Assembly: GCA_026367775.1 (NCBI GenBank)
Contig: CP111154.1
Span: 2,046,001 to 2,110,000, forward strand
Direction: 5' to 3'
DNA length: 64,000 bases
DNA from: Exserohilum rostratum
Lineage: Eukaryota; Ascomycota; Dothideomycetes; Pleosporales; Pleosporaceae
A model generated the notes under the pieces. It saw only the letters and a program-made list of their open reading frames with translations. It was not told where the DNA came from and ran no database searches. A program made the position numbers and the translations under genes. This document shows, one piece after another, positions 35,223-45,548 of the stretch (position 1 is the first letter of the stretch; every line of letters begins with the position of its first letter).

Positions 35223-36844
35223 TTGTACCGGCTCTGCAATGTGCTGGCTAAATTCGACCCGCCCGACTACTATTTGTGTGTACGGAAGGAGGATTCATGA
35301 CTTGGCTCACGTAAGCGGGAGTTCGGTACTTGAGGAGTGCAGCTTCAAAGGCAGCAAAATGAGGACTGTTGGCGTCATCTTAGTGCCTGAACTATGAGAA
35401 CAAGGTTTGACAAATACATATACAGTATGGATGGGCTCGAGATTGCGGCGGGTACAAATACCATGAGGATCATACTGTAAGTCGAGTCTAATAATAACCC
35501 GTGAGTTCTCACTTGTCAATGCTTATGCATGAGAAGCGCAACCATGAGTAGCTTGGTAGAGCAGACACATAGTTTGCAAGGGGCTCGCTACGTCTATCTG
35601 AAACAAGACGCTAAATGATGAGGACGCACCACGTTATCGTGACTGATGTACCAACGTCATGTCAATGTCGCTGTCGCGGCGCTGCCAGCCACGTGGTGGG
35701 CGCGTTTGCTGCCACTGCGAGTGCGCCCTCCTGACCACCGGCCGCCGACAGAGGTCCACACCCAACTGACATGTTTCTGCTGCGCCTCTTGCAAACAGCG
35801 CGCAATGCTTGGGTGAAACATACTGGCAGCCAACTGCTCGCAGCCGCACGCCAAAGTCCAAAGCCGGAAACAGGCGGCACCAGCACCGCCGTCGCCTCTT
35901 GGCGTGAGGGCGCGCGCGCGTCGGCCGCCAGGATGCCACCAGAAATCTCCGAACCCACGACGGCCGAATCGCCTTGGTGTGCTTACTTTGGTCCACCCGC
36001 CACATCGTTTTTATGTATGCAAAATCCACAACAAACGGCCCGCCAGGTGTTTGCCGCCCCCCGGATTGGCAAACTATAGCACATGCAAGTGTCCAATCGA
36101 TAAGAAAAGGCATGGTGGGTCAGAGACTGCACAAGGTCACAACCCTGGGGGTGACAGCCGTTCTTTCTAGCGCAGAGGGCCGATCGGCATCCGGGTGGCG
36201 GGGGGGATGATCAGCTTCGTCCATTGCCAGGTGCCTTGGCTGACCCCTCGACTGGAGATGGCTTGTCAGCTGAAAGCATTGCTGCGGCTCAAAAGGACAA
36301 ACGGGCGACGGCGAGCAGCCCAAGGGCGTGGCATTGCATTGCAGCGTATTGCTCATCTACGCTAGGGGACGTTAAGAGCAAGGGTAGGGTTACAGCACCA
36401 CCGCAGCCACACAGGCACGCGGTACAGGCGAGGGGTGGGCAAGCGGGCCCTATCGTCAGTGTGGGTTACAGCGGAGAGGCTTTGGAGAGTTAGGCTATGC
36501 AACAAGGCTGACGACTTGACTGGCTGGCGCGTCTCCAGGGGGAACGCGCTCCCGGAGCGGCGTCGTGCAGCCAGTGATCAGTGTGGAGACCAAGGGTCAT
36601 GGTAGGTGAACTAGCATGGTCGGCCCATTACCCCCAGCTGGGCGGCGTCTGAGCTGACCTAGTGAATGCCCGCCAACATTGAAATACCGCCCCGACCTCT
36701 TTCTTTAAATTTCCCACCTTGCCACATTCCTTCTTTTTGCTCACTACTCGCAGACAACAAAGAGTCTGCAGTTGCTGTTTACCTGGTCCTGGTCCCGTAG
36801 CTAATCCTCTCCCTCTCCTTTGTCTGCAAACAGACAACACAAAC
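35223..36844. other. Intergenic 1.6 kb, no supported gene
   Basis: This lies between the glycosyltransferase and GH20 genes, both plus. GC-rich overlapping ORFs at 35634-36113 (minus) and 35771-36079 (plus) have no domain or homology I can recognise. TTTAAAT near 36702-36711 lies about 135 bp before the GH20 start and could serve as a TATA-like element. Confidence 0.4.
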
Positions 36845-38677
36845 ATGCGCGACTACACACTGGCATCCGTCCTCACAGCGTCGGCCTTGTTCGCGGGACA
36901 AGGCCAAGCCGTGGCCGTGAACCCTCTTCCCAAGCCCGTCAGCATTACCTGGGGCGACTCTGGATGCTTCTCCGTCGGATCCATTACTCTCGATGGCACA
37001 ACCAACAAGATTGTCACTAGCGCCTTTGAACGCATGGTCAAGACAGTTACCGAACTGAAGTGGACCCCAGCAGCCGTCGAAGCCCCTCCCCCAACCTTTG
37101 AGCCCTTCCCCAGCTCCAATGGTAAGAAAGCCAAGAGGCAATACAAGCCCGACATTCCCTCTGCCGGAAGCTGCAAGGGCTCCATCAAGTCGATCAAGGT
37201 TGACATTGCCGACACCAACGCCCAGCTGCTACACGGTGTCGACGAGTCCTACAAGCTTGAGCTTGCTTCTGGATCGGATACCGTCAAGATCTCCGCCAAG
37301 ACCGTCTATGGCGCCCTCCACGCATTCACGACCATGCAGCAAATGGTCATCAACGACGGCTCTGGCAAGCTGATCATCGAGCAGCCCGTCTCCATTGAGG
37401 ATGGCCCCCTCTACCCCGTCCGCGGTATCATGATTGATTCCGGCCGCAACTTCATCTCCAAGGCCAAGATCCTCGAGCAGATTGACGGAATGGCCATTTC
37501 CAAGCTCAACGTCCTTCACTGGCACATGGTTGACGCTCAATCCTGGCCCGTTGAAATCACTGCTTTCCCTGAGATGACCAAGGACGCTTACTCAGCCAAC
37601 GAGGTCTACTCTCAGAGCATGCTCAAGGATATCATCGACTACGCCGCCGCCCGCGGTATTCGCATTATCCCAGAAATCGACATGCCTGGCCACGCCAGCT
37701 CCGGCTGGGCCCAGGTTGACGAATCCATTCTGACCTGCCAGAACAGCTGGTGGAGCAACGACGACTGGCCCAAGCACACTGCCGTGGAGCCCAACCCAGG
37801 TCAACTCGACATCCTCAACAACAAGACCTACGAAGTCACCGCCAAGGTCTACAAGGAGATTGCTGAGCTCTTCCCCAGCGACTGGTTCCACATTGGTGGT
37901 GACGAGCTCTTCCAAGGCTGCAACAACTTCTCCGCCAAGGCACGCGAGTTCTTCGAGACCGGAAAGTCCATGGGCGACCTCTACCAAGTCTGGGTCGACC
38001 GCGCCATCCCTATGTTCAAGTCCCAAGTCAACAAGACGCTCATCATGTGGGAGGACGTTAAGCTTTCCGCCGATGTCGCCGCCACCGGTAACGTCCCCAA
38101 GGACATCGTCCTCCAAGCCTGGAACGACGGTCTTAACCACATCTCCAACCTCACCAGCATGGGCTACCGCGTCATCGTCTCCAGCTCCGACTTCATGTAC
38201 CTCGACTGCGGCAACGGCGGCTGGGTCGGCAACGACCCCCGCTACAACGTCATGAAGAACCCCGACACCGCGAACCCCAACTTCAACTGGGGTGCCGGCG
38301 GCGGTGACTGGTGCGCTCCTTACAAGACCTGGCAACGCATCTACGACTACGACTTCACTCTCAACCTCACCGACACCCAGAAGAAGCTTGTCGAAGGCGC
38401 CATCGCTCCCCTCTGGTCCGAGCAAGTCGACTCCGTCGTCATCAGCCAGAAGATGTGGCCTCGTGCTGCTGCTCTCGCCGAGCTCGTCTGGTCCGGAAAC
38501 AGGAACAAGGATGGAAACAAGCGTACCTCTGAGATGACACAGCGTATCCTTAACTTTAGGGAGTACCTTGTTGCCAACGGTGTGCAGGCTACTGCCCTCA
38601 TGCCCGCTTACTGCAGGCAGCATCCTCATGCTTGCGACCTGTACCTTAACCAGACTGCTCTGTGGACTTCTGGTTAA
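36845..38677 (+). CDS. Secreted beta-N-acetylhexosaminidase, GH20
   Basis: One exon, 610 residues. GH20 enzymes cleave terminal GlcNAc from chitooligosaccharides and take part in chitin recycling and autolysis. The start at 36845 gives a signal peptide (LASVLTASALFAGQGQAVA); an upstream in-frame stretch without ATG context was not used. An N-terminal GH20b domain precedes the TIM barrel. Family text includes GIMIDSGRNFIS, LNVLHWHMVDAQSWP, IPEIDMPGHASSGW and the catalytic Asp353-Glu354 pair in HIGGDELFQGC. The tryptophans of the substrate pocket (LIMWEDV, LQAWNDG, PLWSEQVD) are present. It resembles Aspergillus NagA in length and order. Codon bias is strong, which is why a 402-codon antisense frame appears opposite. 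Confidence 0.94.
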   Translation: MRDYTLASVLTASALFAGQGQAVAVNPLPKPVSITWGDSGCFSVGSITLDGTTNKIVTSAFERMVKTVTELKWTPAAVEAPPPTFEPFPSSNGKKAKRQYKPDIPSAGSCKGSIKSIKVDIADTNAQLLHGVDESYKLELASGSDTVKISAKTVYGALHAFTTMQQMVINDGSGKLIIEQPVSIEDGPLYPVRGIMIDSGRNFISKAKILEQIDGMAISKLNVLHWHMVDAQSWPVEITAFPEMTKDAYSANEVYSQSMLKDIIDYAAARGIRIIPEIDMPGHASSGWAQVDESILTCQNSWWSNDDWPKHTAVEPNPGQLDILNNKTYEVTAKVYKEIAELFPSDWFHIGGDELFQGCNNFSAKAREFFETGKSMGDLYQVWVDRAIPMFKSQVNKTLIMWEDVKLSADVAATGNVPKDIVLQAWNDGLNHISNLTSMGYRVIVSSSDFMYLDCGNGGWVGNDPRYNVMKNPDTANPNFNWGAGGGDWCAPYKTWQRIYDYDFTLNLTDTQKKLVEGAIAPLWSEQVDSVVISQKMWPRAAALAELVWSGNRNKDGNKRTSEMTQRILNFREYLVANGVQATALMPAYCRQHPHACDLYLNQTALWTSG

Positions 38678-39687
38678 AAAAAAACAAAAAAAAGAGAGAG
38701 ATATGCATGTGTGGGAGGAGACGGTGGTCAAAGGTGTAGCATACTCTGCATCAGTATACTCATTGCCTCTGATTTTTTTTCTAATTCTTTCGATTCTCAA
38801 CTTTTTATGTTAACTATTAACTTATATTTTTCTTGCTAGTCTCTTTTTTGCGATGCAGCAAAGCAAGCAAAGTAAATACATACATGTATCTCGGTATGAT
38901 AGGATGATATGGGGAAAAATATGAAATGAACTGACTTCTGACTTTCTAACTTTTTGCACTTTTCCGCTTCTTGTGTCGATATGTAATATCCGCTTCATAC
39001 CTGCAAAGCATAACTATCACATAATTCATGATGTTTTGTTACTTTTCTACATCCAACTTGATCTATTCCCTACAAGCAACATTCTACCACTTAGACCAAA
39101 ACCATTCTAGCACGTCATATGATTCTGCCATGTGAGAACCGGGCAAAATATCCACGGAGGACAACACGGCCCTAAACTCAAATCGCAATACACTAACTTA
39201 ACCATGATATACAAATCCATGTACATACGTCAAAAACTCTATTCAACACCCAACTATATATGCCCATGTCTCTTATATACCTCCTCACTCCAAAAGCAGT
39301 ATCCAATACCGCTGCACCCTGACATTTAGAAATAGTAACATTTGTATTGTATATATGTATGCGTAAGAGATTCCCCCTTTACCCTCGTCCCCGGTTCCTT
39401 TCTACTCTAGTATTCTCGGATAACGGGTAACGGATAACGGGTACGTAGGTAGCCGTTCCCCCGTTTGTATCCCTCATCTGTATCACATCCCTTGCTTTAT
39501 CACACATCCTTCAATTTCCCTTTCCCTTCCTTTGATTCTTCCTTTATTCATTACTTCTTTGTTTGTTGCTATGTATGTAACATCCCTTGACCTACACAAC
39601 CCCCTTGCACAGCACATGCACATGCACAAACCAAGTCCTTCGCACAAAAGCAAATGTAACTCGTAACTCGTGAATGCAAGGGGCGCA
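38678..39687. other. Convergent intergenic 1 kb; short direct repeat
   Basis: This lies between the 3' ends of GH20 (+) and the small gene (-). It is AT-rich, with A/T runs just after the GH20 stop that fit a polyadenylation region. A tandem pair of a 14-bp unit (GGATAACGGGTAAC, second copy one base shorter) lies at 39418-39444. No gene seen. Confidence 0.5.
39418..39444 (+). repeat. Tandem pair of a 14-bp unit
   Basis: GGATAACGGGTAAC is followed directly by GGATAACGGGTAC. Non-coding, between GH20 and the small minus-strand gene. Confidence 0.85.
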
Positions 39688-40624
39688 TTACTTCAAGTGC
39701 TTAGCTTCAAGGACCTCGTTTGCAGCCGCCATTTCCGGGCTTGTGATTTCCCTTTGGCCCAGCTTGTGCTGTGAAGAAGAAGAAGAGTGGTTTGAAGAAG
39801 AAGAAACTACTGTCAAGGGTTTCTTGAGTGCGTCTTTGAGTTTTTCAGTCGTAGTTTTGTGGGATGTGGTATCGGAGTACTCGGGATCGTCGGTGGCGGA
39901 GTCGTTTGATGGGGATGGGGTGATTGTGGGTTCTGTGCGGAAGGAACAAGATGTGTGAGTATGTATGTGAAACCGGGATTTGATGGGGAGAGAATACTAG
40001 GGACAGAGGGAGGGGGGGTTTTAGAAATGTTGAGAAGGAAGAGAACGGACCGCGAAACTGGGTGCTTATGTCGGATTGAGGTGTTGATGTGTTTCTTGCT
40101 TCGGGAATGTTGGCAACAGGAGGTTCTACGATTTATCAGTATAGTAAGGCCTTCGTTGCTACAGTTTCATGACGTCTGCTGTTAATCGCGCTATAAAAAA
40201 CAAAAAACCTGGGGAACACACCCTGGAATTGCGCAGTAACATGATCAGCAGGCGCCATGACGGGTGTGATTGGCTAGTAAGTAATCGTATAAATTCAACG
40301 TCCGTCTAGTGCATCAAACGTCCGCGGGGAACAAGGTTGTAAGAATATATACATGTAGTGGCACTACGTCACCGGCTGACGGATGGCCTGGGCACATGGT
40401 TATGGTGGCTGTTGTGCGTTGGGATGATTGATTGATTGGAAGTCACCTTCTACCTTAGTGCTTGCTGTACGCGGCTCGCCCCACTTATGCCGCATGGCAG
40501 CGCCCCAGATCCAGACGTGAACCCTGAACATCGACGCCATCTTGGGCCAAATGCTCGTCACACGCGTTCTAGTCCGGTCTGGAGAAGAGACCCTGAGATC
40601 TGGCTTGCTCGGGGAGCCAGACAT
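39688..40624 (-). CDS. Small multi-exon gene of unknown function
   Basis: I do not recognise the product. Two exons are well supported by phase and open frame: 40051-40125 and 39688-39932 (stop TAA at 39688-39690). The first exon is uncertain: (a) 40447-40624, giving 165 residues that begin MSGSPSKPDLRVSSPDRTRT; or (b) 40222-40258, giving 118 residues that begin MAPADHVTAQFQ. Both end in the right phase. In (a) the first exon has GC-rich third positions and a Trp-rich segment (FRVHVWIWGAAMRHKWGEP). The shared C-terminal part is disordered, Ser/Thr-rich, with a charged end (TSPEMAAANEVLEAKHLK). Model (a) starts only 36 bp after the HET gene's stop on the same strand. Intron 2 has a non-consensus GTCCGT donor. 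Confidence 0.55.
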
Positions 40625-40660
40625 GGCCACTGAGAATTAGGCTAATGCCCTTGGCCCGGC

Positions 40661-42881
40661 CTAGATGATCCGGATGGTATGCTCCCCGTTTTCGTACCGT
40701 AGACATGGTAGACGGGCCTTGGTCTCTTCGTCCAAATCCGCAAGCAACAGCTTGATTCCATCAGGGTCATCAGTCGAGCAACATCCGATTCGTTCGAATA
40801 ATGCCTTTCCCGTATCTACGATCTTGAACAGTAGGCAGCGAACTTCCTCGCGAAGAATTCCTGTGGCCAGTGCACAAGGCATAATAAAGTAAAGCCCGTG
40901 CGCACTCTGGATTTCCACAGTTAAAGCATCGCCGGGCAGGACGTCAAGCAGGACTTCCATTAATGTGAAGGTGTATCCTGAAGCCATATCATTGGGCTCA
41001 GAAATGGTAGGGTTTTCTACTTCCACGTACCACTCAGTATCATCATGATCCTCCGGTTTCCACAGCTCCACTGGTTTGGGAGAGCCACGTAAGTCTAGCC
41101 ATCCATCGGTAACCGCGCCCAAAGTGTCCTTAGTCGCGTACGATAGTACAACATCTTCGACATGTATTAGGCTTTCTCTGACTTCCGAATGTCGATAGAT
41201 AAAAACAGGTCCGTCCACCGATGCCCAAGACCAAGTCGGTGAGCGATATGGCGTCGGGCGTGGCCTTAGACATATATCATTTACGTATCCAAGATCTTCC
41301 AGATTGAGACACCAGAGCAGGGAATTTTCCAGATGTCTACGCCACATGCCAGCAACATATAAGTCCTCAGTGCGGGCCATGAAGTATTTGGCTATGCCCG
41401 AGAGTGCAATCAGCCTGTCAGTTGAAACCGTCAACTTCTTGCCTGAATATTCACTCACGATGAATTCGTCCCAAAATTGTATCCAGGAATCGCCACGTAA
41501 AGCTGGTTGGATAGTACGGAATTTTCGCTCCGAGGTCTTCATGGATGTAGACCCATAACCCATATTGATCACTGAGAGCTCTTCGGGGAATGTCTCAGAT
41601 GCAATGTGCTCTTTACATTCCCAGAAAAGTTGATTTCGACCGAAATGAAGGATTCGCGGAGCAAGAAAACGTTCCTGAAAAACCCAGCCGCGGTTACTAA
41701 GGTGAGCAGTATCCATACTGTGTGTCCAGAACCGATAATCTGTCAGTAGACAGTCAACAAACTCTGCATCTGGGCTGACAAAATTCGTATTGACAGCAAT
41801 GCGCACACGACCGATAGGTAGCGGAATACGCCATCGGAAAAGACCTTTTGTGCTGTCCTCGGCATCTGCTGCAGCAATGTTGAGGTAACAATGCATGTAT
41901 ACCTTGTCCATCAGTCCTGCTTCATGATACCAATCGTCGCGATTATCGCCCTCTTGGATGATGCATAGCGAATCGATCCACAAGTATTGGATCCCCAGTC
42001 TTCTGGAGACTTGTATGGCTTCTTGAAACGTTTTCGGTATATGAGCTATTGGAAATCGGTGATTTGGGTCGGATGCCATTGAACACGTAAGCTGTAGAGG
42101 CTTTACATTGCCCCAACAATGACTCAAAGTAGCATATGGACCATCGGGCGGTTGTTCTGCTGTTCTTATGAGACGAACATAACCTTCGTTCCCGTGAGAT
42201 TCAACTAGGTGCAAGAGACGCGTTGGGTACCATCGTTCACCGTTCTGAAGAGCATTGCATTGTGTATGGGATTGAGCACAGCTTCGCAGCCACATGGCAG
42301 CCGTCTGCATGGATTCATGGGAAGAAGTGCTATTGGAGGTGACGTGGCCCTTAGTATGAATATCATGTTGCAACATGTATGCTGTACAAGGGTAAGCCTT
42401 TGTACATACTTCGAATATGAGCGACAAACCATCTTCCTTTTCCAGGATAAAGAATCCATTCGAATTTGCAAGCTCTGGGAACATTTCCCTGTTATACTCG
42501 ATGACAAAGGCAAACTTCCCCGGTTGGCCCCGACCACTCAATTCTGCAGAGGTGATGTATTTGGGTAGTGAAGCATCCGTTGTGGGGTTTACATTGTCCT
42601 TGGGATTAGAGGCACGCACTAAATCCTGTTGAGGGCCGGACAAGTACTCCCAGGTTGGTCGGCAGAACGGACACCCGTTGGCTGCAGCAGCGACGAGGGA
42701 TTCGCATGTCAGATGATGACTGCACTGATAATGGAGTTGTCAATGACTTTGTATCAGCGGTTTTCGTTTGAGTGTTTACCTCCACGTATGGTTCGGTCTC
42801 GCTTCTATAGAATGGCCTTGGTGCAGAAGCGATAGTGTGACGGTGGTGGTGCAGGACACCGATGCACGTTTCGCAAAACAT
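40661..42881 (-). CDS. HET-domain (heterokaryon incompatibility) protein
   Basis: Model exons: 42780-42881 and 40661-42724; 721 residues. The HET domain covers about residues 230-381 with its three usual blocks: PYATLSHCWG, IQYLWIDSLCIIQ and NRGWVFQERFLAPR. HET-domain proteins are linked to cell death after fusion of incompatible hyphae; most genomic copies have no known partner. The first exon is required to reach an ATG: the second exon on its own has only a TTG where an upstream start would be. It also adds Cys pairs (CETC in exon 1, then CSHHLTC and CPFC in exon 2) like the Cys-rich N-termini seen in other HET proteins. It is tightly placed: 77 bp after RMI1 and 36 bp before the upstream start option of the next gene. 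No frameshift or internal stop is seen. Confidence 0.88.
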
Positions 42882-42958
42882 GTCTGAAATGTTTTTCTGA
42901 GTAGGCTGATGTGGTTGTCGAAAGAAAGAACCATGGGGCGACAGTCTAGGCAGCCTAA

Positions 42959-43648
42959 TCACCCCGCATTTTGTCCAGGCGAAGTGGCGGCAGCCTTCAG
43001 CCTTTCTTTCCTCCCTTCCTTCCAAACCTTGTCGAGGGCCTCGAGCTTCCCACCCAAAACCTGGACATTTCCAGGCTCCAACATAACTACTCCTCTTCGT
43101 ACATCGATGTTCTTCAGTACCAATTTCACGCCCATGGTCATATTTGTATTAAGGCCTTCAATGCCTCTCAAATCCAGAGCGTAGATTTTGAGGGCTTTGG
43201 CATCCTGAAGTAGAAGCTTGAACGGGCCTTTACTTTGCACAGGCGCAGCAGCTTGGGTAGCGGCGTCGTTCTCTTGCTCTACCACGCGCACAATTTCCCT
43301 TCCTTTGGTCATCTCGCCTCGCTCTTTTGCCTCGATTGATTCGACTTGCGACCAGCGCGAATGCCCAATGTCTTCAATGTCAAGCACCTGACAGACAATG
43401 GGGCCGGGGACAATGCGGGTTGGTATTGTTCCATTAAGTATATCGCTGAGGAACACCGAGGCAGCTGGCTGATTAAGCGACTTGGTGATATCGCTGGCTA
43501 GCAGGCGGAAAAGCGATGTTTGCTTGATGGCGGGCAGCGGAGTGTTTGGCCGGGTCGTAGAGAGGAAGCCTTCGAGCCATGCTGGTGTGGGATAGAGATG
43601 CCGGGCATTTAGGTGCTGTGTCAATTCAGCTGCAATGTTAGCAACCAT
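42959..43648 (-). CDS. RMI1: RecQ-mediated genome instability protein 1
   Basis: One exon, 229 residues. Rmi1 is the OB-fold partner of topoisomerase III and the RecQ helicase; the complex dissolves double Holliday junctions. The N-terminus (AELTQHLNARHLYPTPAWLEGFL) matches the helical start of the Rmi1 N-terminal domain, and the OB-fold follows (GPIVCQVLDIEDIGHSRWSQ; KLLLQDAKALKIYALDLRGI; MGVKLVLKNIDVRRGVVMLE). The start at 43648 was chosen because it gives the family N-terminus; the frame continues open upstream to 43789 but has no ATG there. Divergent from VPS51 across 228 bp. Confidence 0.88.
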   Translation of the reverse strand: MVANIAAELTQHLNARHLYPTPAWLEGFLSTTRPNTPLPAIKQTSLFRLLASDITKSLNQPAASVFLSDILNGTIPTRIVPGPIVCQVLDIEDIGHSRWSQVESIEAKERGEMTKGREIVRVVEQENDAATQAAAPVQSKGPFKLLLQDAKALKIYALDLRGIEGLNTNMTMGVKLVLKNIDVRRGVVMLEPGNVQVLGGKLEALDKVWKEGRKERLKAAATSPGQNAG

Positions 43649-43876
43649 GATTAGAATGACCTGGTTGCAGCACTTTGGTGTGCAATTGTAGGATTTATGC
43701 AATGAGAGTGGAAAGTCATGTGCGTTATGTCCAGTAGCGGCGGGCAGGCGCGACGCGTACTGGAGGAATGACGTGGGGCCCTCGTTCACGAAATGGTGGC
43801 CTCGGCCCTTTCACATGAAGCTCAAGCTCCCACTCTCAACACCACCTACCCACAATCCAGGCATCGTAGCGCCAAC
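43649..43876. promoter_or_regulatory. Shared 228-bp divergent promoter of RMI1 and VPS51
   Basis: The two start codons face away from each other with 228 bp between, so both promoters must overlap here. No specific factor site is recognised. If VPS51 begins at the upstream in-frame ATG (43793), the gap shrinks to 144 bp. Confidence 0.6.
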
Positions 43877-44758
43877 ATGTCAACAATAGCCTCTCCACGC
43901 CCGAGCACTTCAGTTCGCAGTCCGTCTTTAACGCGCACTTCAGTCGACAGCAGCGGCTCACTCCGCCCATCGCAACAGCCAGCCCGTCGCAATCGTGCCG
44001 CCCTCCGCGAATTTTATGGCATCAAGACACCCCCGAAAGATGTAAATTCTGAAGCAAAGACATCCGAGGGAACAACTACCACTCAGCTCGGGCCAGAAGA
44101 GGATGAGACGCTCACCGAACTGGACGCCTCCGACTTCAACGCCGAGGCTTATGTCGAGAGCCTGCTAGCAAAGGAGGGGCTAAAGGGCGTGCTTAAGGTC
44201 GAGGCTGATCTGGTATCGCGTGCGTTGTTGATGCAATATACAGGAATAGGAAGAAGCATGGCTAATAATCTTATAGAGATTCGCAATCTGGACAGCGATC
44301 GAAAATCCCTCGTCTACGACAACTACTCGAAACTTCTCTCTGCTACCAGCACTATTCGCCGCATGCGCGGTAACATGGATCCTCTCGCACCGACAACACA
44401 CACCCTGGGTCCTGCCATATCACATATTGCAGAAACGGCTGCATCCTTATCATCGTCGTTGCAAGATAACCATGTCTCGAAAGAGGAGGGCTTGGGACTC
44501 AGTATACGAGTGGAGCAAGACGGTCCTGAAAAAGAAGAGGCTGAAAAGAAACGAAAGCAGCAAGAGACTGTGCGCTGGGTCCTCGATACGCCAAGACGAC
44601 TGCAAGTCATGATGGACCAGGAGCGCGAAGAGGAAGCGGAAAAGGATTGGGAAGAAATTAGCGGGATCCTAGAGAAGTGGAAAGGCGTTGCCGGTGTACA
44701 GGAGCTTAGGGCACAGTGCGAATCCATAATGCACGACGAGGAATCCGGATCCGAATGA
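43877..44758 (+). CDS. VPS51: GARP complex subunit Vps51 (short, N-terminal Vps51 domain)
   Basis: Model exons: 43877-44219 and 44277-44758; 274 residues. Vps51 is a subunit of the GARP tether for endosome-to-Golgi vesicles. Family text: RRNRAALREFYGIKTPP near residue 37, SDFNAEAYVESLLAKEGLKG, and after splicing VEADLVSQIRNLDSDRKSLVYDNYSKLL, where homologs read straight through. That conservation is the main argument for the 57-nt intron 44220-44276 (GTGCGT donor, GCTAAT branch, TAG acceptor), which is in frame and lacks stops. The C-terminal part is charged coiled coil. The start at 43877 (MSTIASPRP) resembles homologs better than the in-frame ATG at 43793. Confidence 0.85.
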   Translation: MSTIASPRPSTSVRSPSLTRTSVDSSGSLRPSQQPARRNRAALREFYGIKTPPKDVNSEAKTSEGTTTTQLGPEEDETLTELDASDFNAEAYVESLLAKEGLKGVLKVEADLVSRALLMQYTGIGRSMANNLIEIRNLDSDRKSLVYDNYSKLLSATSTIRRMRGNMDPLAPTTHTLGPAISHIAETAASLSSSLQDNHVSKEEGLGLSIRVEQDGPEKEEAEKKRKQQETVRWVLDTPRRLQVMMDQEREEEAEKDWEEISGILEKWKGVAGVQELRAQCESIMHDEESGSE

Positions 44759-45548
44759 GCTGCAACGACAACCGAAAGTTAGAGCTCAATGCCTTTGATT
44801 AACGCCCTCGAAACATGATGCCGTGGAGCTTCGACAGACTGCGCATGGTCGGCTAGTTCGAGTGATCCAGGGGCAGGCAATTTGCCCCTGAGAGCTTCCA
44901 GAGCCGGAGAGGAAGAAGCAAGCGAAAGAAGCGTGCGGCAGCCCGCCACCCGACACACCCACTATCGGCTCCCGCGAGGATCGTCGATGGCGACACATTG
45001 CAAAAAGAGTGCAGGAACCAGAAATCCGACAAGAGCAAATCAGACTCTTTGGTGATTTGGATACTATTACTATTCGTATAGATGGTATGTTGTACAGTCG
45101 ATTCATGTATGAAGCCCCGAATTGGCGTAACGAACATACGTACATAAGGAGCCACAAGAAAAAGACGCTGCGAAATGATTTCACCATATTCGATAGACAG
45201 GCTGCATGGCTGGTCGCATGCAGACAGAGCATTTTGGAAGACCAATTAGCGAATGCCAATCGAAGAATTGACAGAAAAGAAGGAATGTAAAAGAATTGAT
45301 AATATAACAGTGTCTAGGTCGGCGCTTTCCTGTTGGGCGCTCGTGGTATCAAGTGTATAACGCCAGTCTATGATGCAAAAGGGCCCTGATCTTGAAGATG
45401 GCCATGGTTGAACAAAAGAGAAAGAGAAAGGAAAAGAAGTAGGCGACTGACTGACGTCAGCGAAGGAATGTAATCGCGTCTGGGTTGCGCAAATGGATCG
45501 GTCCAGCAGGCCCACATGGCTTTGACGTGGCTCCTGACAGCAACGCAT
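44759..45548. other. Convergent intergenic 0.8 kb, no gene seen
   Basis: This lies between the 3' ends of VPS51 (+) and the Mpv17-family gene (-). ORFs on both strands overlap each other and show no conserved features. Confidence 0.5.

Noticed and set aside
35634..36113. 159-codon minus ORF and 102-codon plus ORF over the same bases
   Set aside because: They overlap on opposite strands in GC-rich DNA, with no domain, signal peptide or splice partner. One could be real but neither can be supported.
37592..38800. 402-codon ORF on the minus strand
   Set aside because: It lies entirely opposite the GH20 gene and arises from its strong C-ending codon bias. The translation is Val/Gly/Asp-rich without domain features.
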